Positions 58,941 through 64,000 of a DNA stretch of 64,000 bases are shown in pieces; position 1 is the stretch's first letter; every line of letters starts with the position of its first letter. Made by a program: the position numbers and the translations under genes. Source of the stretch: Epiperipatus broadwayi (taxonomy: Eukaryota; Onychophora; Udeonychophora; Euonychophora; Peripatidae); assembly GCA_028023455.1 (NCBI GenBank), contig JAQFVV010006200.1, positions 9,662,521-9,726,520 on the forward strand, given 5' to 3'. Below the pieces are notes generated by a model. That model was not told the origin of the DNA and ran no database searches. It was given only the letters and a program-made list of their open reading frames with translations.

Positions 58941-59191
58941 AAAACAGGCAAAACTTTCCATACAGTATTGCCACTCAGTGCAAGCCAGAGTAATCAATGG
59001 ATGCCAGAAGACTTGTGCATAAAATCCCCATCTAGTGCCTACTCATCCAATATCCCCAGACTGGTTTCTGGCTTATGGTCTTCATTAATGAGGAACCTTG
59101 GATCTGAGTCACCTATATGGAGACTTTTGCCTGTTTTAATAACAGTTCTAAGCAAGCATAAGAAATGGTGATCATATGATATTCATTGGCT
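58941..59191 (-). mobile_element. Group B HHR retroposon with perfect target duplication (B7)
   Basis: A perfect 14 bp direct repeat, TAATTAACATTTTT, flanks it at 58927-58940 and 59192-59205. It starts AAAACAGGCAAAACTTTCC and ends GATATTCATTGGCT, fixing the group's ends. The plus frame 58917-59171 is a chance frame through the element. Confidence 0.9.
59047..59101 (-). ncRNA. Hammerhead relic, core mutated (B7)
   Basis: Both stem I segments, loop CATAA, GAAAC and CAGTC are kept, but the core reads TTAATGA (C3 and G5 changed) and stem II has mismatches. Expected to be inactive. Confidence 0.55.
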
Positions 59192-59205
59192 TAATTAACA
59201 TTTTT

Positions 59206-59597
59206 CCTACATAAATTTCCACTAATTTCTGAATAAAGATTTTGGAAATGAAGACTATAGTCTTGTTTTATTTTTTTAATGTTGCTATTGTTGCAGAAAA
59301 TAGCTTTTATATATATTTAATAAATTTTAGTTTCATGTTTAACTCAATAGAAGGTATTTTAGTATTCTACATTATATATTATATAATAAATCTATGTTTT
59401 GATTCTCTGTTTTATAATAGATGAAGAGCATTAACTTTGTTTTAGTTTTAATTACTTATTTGTTTTTTGGATATTGTAATAAGCAAATGAAGATTACAAG
59501 TAAGTTACTAAAATTATAACACTTTAATATCTATTTTTATTTTGAATATTTAGTTATTTAATCATGTTATGATTAATATATGTATATTTAAAAATAT
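59206..59597. other. No gene supported
   Basis: The plus frame 59242-59424 is hydrophobic and rich in Ile, Phe and Tyr from T/A-rich DNA. No further feature. Confidence 0.5.
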
Positions 59598-59966
59598 GCA
59601 ATATATAAAGAACCTACTAATAGCTCGAAACAAGCTTATTTATTTTATTTTATATATTTTTATGATAAATGCTAGAAGAGAAAATACCTGAAGACTTCAT
59701 CTATGATTGTCCCCATCCCCAGACTGGTTTTGAGCATGACTCTCTTCAGTGAGGAGCTAGGACATTAGATTCAAAATACTAACTCAAGCCAAGCATTTAT
59801 CTAATTGTTAAATATTATGGAAAAAGATCTAAATCTTCAGACACCTACATGTCTTCAAATTACGCTCTTTAACTAAAGAAACTATATTGGCCTGAATAAG
59901 CTTGTTTAGAGCTATTAGCAGGCTCTTTATATATTACGTATATTGGTAATAATAGTAATAATAACA
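59598..59966 (-). mobile_element. Group A HHR unit, first of a tandem pair (A4)
   Basis: Segment order is AACAAGCTT, GATAAATGCTAGAAGAG, hammerhead (59709-59763), TTAGATTCAAAATACTAACTC, GACACCTACATGTCTTCAAA, TTGGCCTGAATAAGC, then (TAA)n and the junction AACAAGTCAGATGTCACATG into A5. The distance from this hammerhead to the next (60111) is 402 bp, the tandem period. Confidence 0.8.
59709..59763 (-). ncRNA. Hammerhead ribozyme with inactivating core change (A4)
   Basis: Core CTGAAGA, stem II GAG/CTC and GTC cleavage site are kept. The G12 of GAAA is A, as in A2, so the copy should be inactive. Stem II differs from other group A copies but still pairs. Confidence 0.6.
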
Positions 59967-60110
59967 AGTCAGATGTCACATGACTTATATATAGCTTGCA
60001 CTTACAAATATGTAAACTTAAGAGCGTGATAATAACTCTAAACAAGCTTTTTTTATTTATGATAAATGCTACTACAAGAGAAGGCATTCAAATCATTTTT
60101 ATCTTGGATT

Positions 60111-60166
60111 GTCCCCATCCCCAGACTGGTTTCGACCTATGGGTCTCTTCAGTGAGGAGTTGGGAC
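60111..60166 (-). ncRNA. Hammerhead ribozyme, intact (A5 left arm)
   Basis: Minus strand: distal stem I GTCCC pairs with GGGAC, an internal loop, then TCCTCA pairs with TGGGGA (one G-U). Core CTGAAGA, stem II GACC/GGTC (loop CATA), GAAA, minimal stem III AC-CA-GT, and cleavage after C (plus-strand position 60124). All invariant bases are present. Position N7 is A, which is allowed. Confidence 0.88.
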
Positions 60167-60285
60167 ATTAGATCTAAAAAACCAACTCACTTTAAAGACA
60201 TGTAGATGTCTAAAAGTTTCAGATCTTCTTCTAACAATTATCTTTTAGATAAATGCTTTGCTTGAGTTGGTTTTTTAGATCTAAT

Positions 60286-60341
60286 GTCCCAACTCCTCAC
60301 TGAAGAGACCCATAGGTCGAAACCGGTCTGGGGATGGGGAC
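60286..60341 (+). ncRNA. Hammerhead ribozyme, intact (A5 right arm)
   Basis: Distal stem I GTCCC 60286-60290 with GGGAC 60337-60341; proximal TCCTCA 60294-60299 with TGGGGA 60329-60334. Core CTGAAGA 60300-60306; stem II GACC 60307-60310 with GGTC 60315-60318, loop CATA; GAAA 60319-60322. Stem III is the palindrome ACCGGT (60322-60327), too tight to close alone but perfect for a dimer. Cleavage is predicted after C60328 (GUC). The type I layout with an internal loop in stem I resembles natural fast-cleaving hammerheads of metazoan retroelements. Confidence 0.9.
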
Positions 60342-60484
60342 AATCCAAGATAAAAATGATTTGAATGCCTTCTCTTGTAGTAGCATTTATCATAAATAAA
60401 AAAAGCTTGTTTAGAGTTATTAGCACGCTCTTAAGTTTACATATATTGGTAATGTAAGCTATATAGGTCATGCGACATGTGACT

Positions 60485-61540
60485 GATTTTTAATAATATT
60501 TCAAAATACATACATAAATAGATTAAATCTTTGACATTATTATAAGTAATATAAAAACACTATAATAGAAAATAAAAAATAAAATTAATTTACATAAACC
60601 AAATATACTTTTAATACTTTAATCTTATAATTATCAATCAAACAAAATAAGGGCATAATATTTTATCGTTAAAAATTTAGAAAAAAACATTTGCTTATTT
60701 GTATTTTATAGCCATGAAAAGTAATATAGATGTGATTTTGATCCTGGTATTTGTTGAAGTGATTTATAAAAAAAGAAATGATAGAAAGTGAAAAACTAAG
60801 GAGGCTTGGATTATTGTACAAACTAAAGACATGATTAAGATGCTAAAGGGTCATCAAAAGTATACTTGATTTACTTCAATTAATTTCATTTTTTAGTTTC
60901 TGATGCAGTGATTTTATATTTTTATATATGATCTAATATACATCTTACGTTTTAATAATATGTAACACTTTAATATTATTTTCATATGATTGGCTTATTA
61001 TGTAAATCAAATACTCTCAAACCAAAGTTTATGGTAATATTTTTTGTATCTTTTCTCTATAAATAATAAAAAAAATTGTCTTACGCTTTGACTTGAAAGT
61101 ATTTCATTTATTTAATAAACTAATTGTATGAGAGATAATCTCAAAGTGTTATATATATATATATTATGTAACGATATATAAATATGTCATTACATTAATT
61201 TAAAATAAAATCTTAAAGTTCGCAAATAAAAATAAAATCTATTAAAAAAACAACAACAACTAAACGCTAAAATTAAAATGTTTGTTAAACGTATATATTC
61301 GCACAGATTCAAAACTTTAAAAATATTTTTTAAAAAACAAATAAATAAGTATTTGAACGTACTTTTTTATAAAAAAAAGTACAAGACTTAAAGATAAAAT
61401 ATTTTTGTAGATGGAAATGATTGTTTATTAATTATCCAAAAGCTGTGTAATTAAAAAGTCAGATCAAAATTAGATAATGAATAAAGAATTAGCTTGTCCA
61501 ATATAGAAACAGCAAATAAAGGCCCGGACCATAACGAAAA
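60485..61540. other. No gene seen
   Basis: A+T-rich, with a short (TA)n tract near 61151-61163. Nothing recognised. Confidence 0.5.
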
Positions 61541-61550
61541 AATGGAACAG

Positions 61551-61590
61551 TGACGTCTTTGTTCATGGAATCCATAGGAGGACTATAAAA
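61551..61590 (+). promoter_or_regulatory. Candidate core promoter: CRE-like site and TATA box
   Basis: TGACGTCT at 61551 is a near-palindromic CRE-like site, and TATAAAAAG at 61584 is a good TATA box about 30 bp before a plausible start region (61610-61625). The surrounding 250 bp is visibly less A+T-rich. No known gene is attached, so the call rests on spacing and motif quality only. Confidence 0.3.
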
Positions 61591-61903
61591 AGAAAAATAT
61601 TGAGTTCCAGTGAGTTTTCCAACTTGATTTGGTGAGACGAACGATAAAGACGCACTTGTCGTTCTCTCTCACTTAGTTTAAAAAATGAAAAGACTGTGAT
61701 ACCAGAATGGAACCAGCTAATGCTACCTCCAAAATATCAGACTGGCCTTCCCTGAAAGTCTTCATGGGAATTGCAACAGGAACATAGATTCTACTGTGAG
61801 CTATATGAACTAAACAATTTTTAAAATCATAAAAAAAAAAGAATAATTAAGAACTTTCATCCGGCTTTGATAAATTAATAAACAAGCCAACTTAAATGTT
61901 AAA

Positions 61904-61924
61904 ATGGACTCTTATCTGACTTTT
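61904..61924 (+). CDS. Candidate first coding exon MDSYLTF with GTAAGT donor
   Basis: AAAATGG gives a favourable start context. Seven codons lead directly into GTAAGT at 61925, a consensus 5' splice site. It lies about 320 bp after the TATA box. Upstream ATGs open only short frames, including a 26-codon one at 61707-61787 (MEPANATSKISDWPSLKVFM...). No downstream exon or family could be identified in this window. Confidence 0.25.
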
Positions 61925-62414
61925 GTAAGTTTTTAGATCAAATTAATAATGTTTAAATTTATATATTTTGCATTGATAAACATCATTTCCATTTTATTAT
62001 TTTTTATTTGTATTAATACTTATCGTATAAATTATTTAAATGCATGAAATTTAAAGTTGGGTATAGACGTTGCATAGATTCGTTAGCGGTAAATTATGTT
62101 GCTGTTTCATAGTCGATTGGAATATATAAGTCATCATGTCACTGCGGTGTCTTATGATGAACACCATTGGGTTTTTTTGTATTCCCTATGCAATTGACAT
62201 TATCGATGACTTTGTATTTTGATCGGTTATGTTTATTTTGAAATGTTTTTGACCGTGGAATCTGTGCAGCCGATCTATACTCAACATTTTAAAACAAATT
62301 TTATAAAATTCATCTGTGCGAACATAATAAATGTTAAATTTAAGTCGGGTGTGAATGGCTATATAGTTTTGTAAAGTTATATTAAGGGAGGGTAATCTTA
62401 GGTTATTCGTTCGT

Positions 62415-62800
62415 GGTTGAATTGGCTCAATGGATTGGATACATTTGTGTAATTAGTAGATGTAGTATGAGATCCGCTACAGGCAGGATTGCATATATAC
62501 ACCACTCACCTTCTGTTTGCCTATGGATGGGTTTGTAAGATGGCAAAGGACCACAATCCATTCCTATGGAGTTTTATGTTTATTGTTCTACTCGCCAACA
62601 GATGTAGCATTCCTGTAGGTGGAGAGACAATGTCTTCTCTAACTCTACTTACTGTTCAGACATACATTCCTGACAGTATAGTATTTTGTGTTGTCGTATT
62701 TTCATGCTACATTGAATACATAAATGTATCAGATGGATTGACGCCAGTTTGACTGCGAACTTTTTGGCCTAAGGTTAAATAAGGGATAGAATATTTTCTT
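62415..62800 (+). mobile_element. Possible longer tRNA-headed SINE
   Basis: TTGGCTCAATGGATTGGATA resembles a box A and ATGAGATCCGCTAC a box B about 40 bp on. A body of about 320 bp with higher G+C follows. No target duplication or tail was found, and no second copy lies in the window, so this is tentative. The frame 62489-62752 falls inside it. Confidence 0.3.
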
Positions 62801-63340
62801 TTCAAATACAATCTATATAGTCTATTCATACTCGACTCACTAAATAAATATTAAACTCATTATTGAAATCTATTTAAATGTAAAATTAAAGATTAATATA
62901 AACATCTAAAATGTTAAACTTATTCCTCAAATTAGAATGATTTTATATGTGTGTAAATAAATATTTTTATGTGTTAATTTCTGGCAGTGGCTCTTATTTT
63001 TTTTTTATATTTGAGATATAAAGTTATATCAGTATAATCTCTGCTGTTCCACTGAGCTAGTGACTTGGGCTAACGATCTAAATATTTAAATAAAGTGGAA
63101 TCTTAACAGCGCATATCTGCCTACTCTATAAATTTTTCTAGGTTTAAATGCCTAGATGGCACCCTGTAGATCGAATATTGTAGTTTGCAGTTAGATTTGA
63201 TCTTCACTTGCTTTCCGATCATTACAATATATTACAAATCGATGTCTGTATTTCTTCAAAATAATATACGTAACTCTATCAATAAATATTTGAAAATACA
63301 GTAATTAAAAGTCAATAAAAATTATATGTATAACTATAAC
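62801..63340. other. No gene seen
   Basis: A+T-rich; AGGTTTAAATGCCTAGATGG near 63140 may be a tRNA T-arm trace. This is the 3' flank of the Penelope-like element on the minus strand. Confidence 0.45.
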
Positions 63341-63341
63341 T

Positions 63342-63378
63342 TAGAAGCGCTTTCACTACATTGTAGCTTTGTCAACTA
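63342..63378 (-). ncRNA. Degenerate hammerhead-like hairpin at the Penelope 3' end
   Basis: Minus strand: TTGACAAAGCTAC, AAT loop, GTAGT, then GAAAGCGC. GCTAC/GTAGT can act as stem II directly followed by GAAA. The core position reads TTGACAA rather than CTGANGA. It starts about 14 bp beyond the stop codon of the endonuclease frame. Hammerheads are known in terminal repeats of many Penelope-like elements, so this is read as a decayed one. Confidence 0.4.
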
Positions 63379-63392
63379 TCACATTTAAAATG

Positions 63393-64000
63393 TCAACTTT
63401 CCCATAATTCTGTTATCTTAACGTTTGCTGCTTGCCGATTAATTAAATTTTGCTTGTATTTATATATTAACATCGCCTCTTTAATTTTTCTTTTATTGTT
63501 ATTTCTTTCAGTTTCCAATATTTTTACATTGTTATAATCAAAATCAAAACCATATATACATGATTTATTATGGTCATAAAAAACAGAAGCTGATAAATTC
63601 TCACTATTTTTAAAATTTTGTTTCGTATTTTGAACCCTTTTAAACAATAATATGTGCTCTTTTGTTCTTTTTTCCAATGTGCACCTCGATTCACCTATAT
63701 ATACACTACCACACCTACATGTCCATTTGTAAATGATACAATTTTTATTTGTCAATAAAGTTTTATCTTTTGAATTGTTTATTAATTTATTCAATGTAGG
63801 TGGTGCATAAAATGCTATATCGCATATTCCTTTATAAATTTTCTTAATGAAACTTGCCTGTTGATTCGATATATATGGTATTGATATCCACAACTTTTTA
63901 TCAGAAAAATTAACATTATTATTAATATTTTTATATTTAGAAGTAAAAATTTTAATAGTATAATATACACAATCATAATTGTATCCAACGTTTAACAACT
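63393..64000 (-). CDS. Penelope-like element, C-terminal GIY-YIG endonuclease (partial)
   Basis: A 201-residue open frame runs off the right edge on the minus strand, with its stop TGA at 63393-63395. It contains ISIPYISNQQASFIKKIY and NSKDKTL, the spacer typical between reverse transcriptase and endonuclease in Penelope-like elements. The GIY-YIG module follows: NCIIYKWTCRCGSVYIGES, the conserved Arg in KRTKEH, and the distal EAMLIYKYKQNLINR with its catalytic-type Glu and Asn-Arg end. The frame has no internal stop. The endonuclease makes the nick that primes reverse transcription in this class. The RT domain should lie beyond 64000. The apparent Met at 63998 is not the real start. Confidence 0.88.
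   Translation of the reverse strand, partial: LLNVGYNYDCVYYTIKIFTSKYKNINNNVNFSDKKLWISIPYISNQQASFIKKIYKGICDIAFYAPPTLNKLINNSKDKTLLTNKNCIIYKWTCRCGSVYIGESRCTLEKRTKEHILLFKRVQNTKQNFKNSENLSASVFYDHNKSCIYGFDFDYNNVKILETERNNNKRKIKEAMLIYKYKQNLINRQAANVKITELWES

Larger units (their letters stand above)
59967..60484. mobile_element. Group A palindrome with two opposed hammerheads (A5)
   Basis: The arms 59967-60189 and 60263-60484 are near-identical reverse complements, from AGTCAGATGTCACATGAC to GTCATGCGACATGTGACT. Each holds the group A segments and one intact-looking hammerhead (60111-60166 minus, 60286-60341 plus). The 73 bp spacer carries the remaining unit sequence (AAAGACATGTAGATGTC). The frames 59869-60087, 59996-60205 and 60238-60471 are mirror translations of the arms and are not genes. 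Confidence 0.9.

Noticed and set aside
59996-60471. Two near-identical frames on opposite strands (69 and 77 codons)
   Set aside because: They are the two arms of the A5 palindrome translated in mirror fashion through the ribozyme; no protein signal.
61707-61787. MEPANATSKISDWPSLKVFM... as a receptor N-terminus
   Set aside because: The Asn-Ala-Thr site and hydrophobic end recall one, but the frame stops after 26 codons with no donor site before the stop.
1-64000. CRISPR arrays, bacterial operons or rRNA genes
   Set aside because: No regularly spaced short repeats with unique spacers, no ribosome-binding-site context and no rRNA sequence were seen; the repeats are eukaryotic mobile elements.

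Overview
This window is A+T-rich animal DNA (well over two thirds A+T by eye) with long poly(A)/poly(T) runs and (TA)n/(CA)n microsatellites. There are no bacterial-style genes and almost no convincing host exons. The transposon mix (Penelope-like, Ty3/gypsy, hAT, piggyBac and non-LTR remains, plus tRNA-derived SINEs) fits an invertebrate with a large, repeat-filled genome. The sequence does not fix the phylum. The window reads as intergenic or intronic DNA shaped by short retroposons and inverted repeats.

The main discovery is a set of short elements carrying hammerhead ribozyme (HHR) motifs, in four groups named here A to D. Group A (about 14.5, 50.8-51.5 and 59.6-60.5 kb) is built of tandem units of roughly 400 bp. 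At 60.1 and 60.3 kb it has two apparently intact HHRs facing opposite ways in a large palindrome. Group B (4.6, 22.4, 27.3, 34.9, 44.1, 52.3 and 58.9 kb) is a retroposon of up to about 430 bp; four copies have direct 10-14 bp target duplications. Group C (10.0, 15.1 and 21.9-22.2 kb) joins an HHR to a downstream tRNA-like pol III promoter. Group D (38.2 kb) has an HHR between direct repeats about 425 bp apart. The HHRs share the invariant core, while stem I sequence differs between groups and pairing is kept. The architecture resembles HHR SINEs, retrozymes and Penelope-associated HHRs. A Penelope-like GIY-YIG endonuclease end lies at the right edge (63.4-64.0 kb, minus strand), with a decayed HHR-like hairpin just after its stop codon.

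Other mobile DNA: six very short tRNA-Gly-related SINEs (17.2, 20.9, 41.4, 42.8, 56.7 and 57.0 kb), three of them with clear target duplications plus one likely; a hairpin retroposon family (19.3 and 31.2 kb) with 13-14 bp duplications; a complete but defective Ty3/gypsy element (45.97-50.75 kb) with two LTRs, tRNA-Ser-like primer site, truncated gag and frameshifted pol; a 450 bp hAT deletion derivative with 8 bp duplications (52.5 kb); a piggyBac transposase remnant (41.6-42.0 kb); a non-LTR reverse transcriptase remnant (30.6 kb); and many palindromes and foldback elements, including a 2.5 kb inverted repeat at 3.5-6.0 kb.

Possible host sequence is limited to weak candidates near the right end: a TATA/CRE-like promoter with a short coding start and splice donor (61.55-61.93 kb), and a small exon-like segment at 57.44 kb. 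Most open reading frames over 60 codons are chance frames in A+T-rich DNA or run across repeats.
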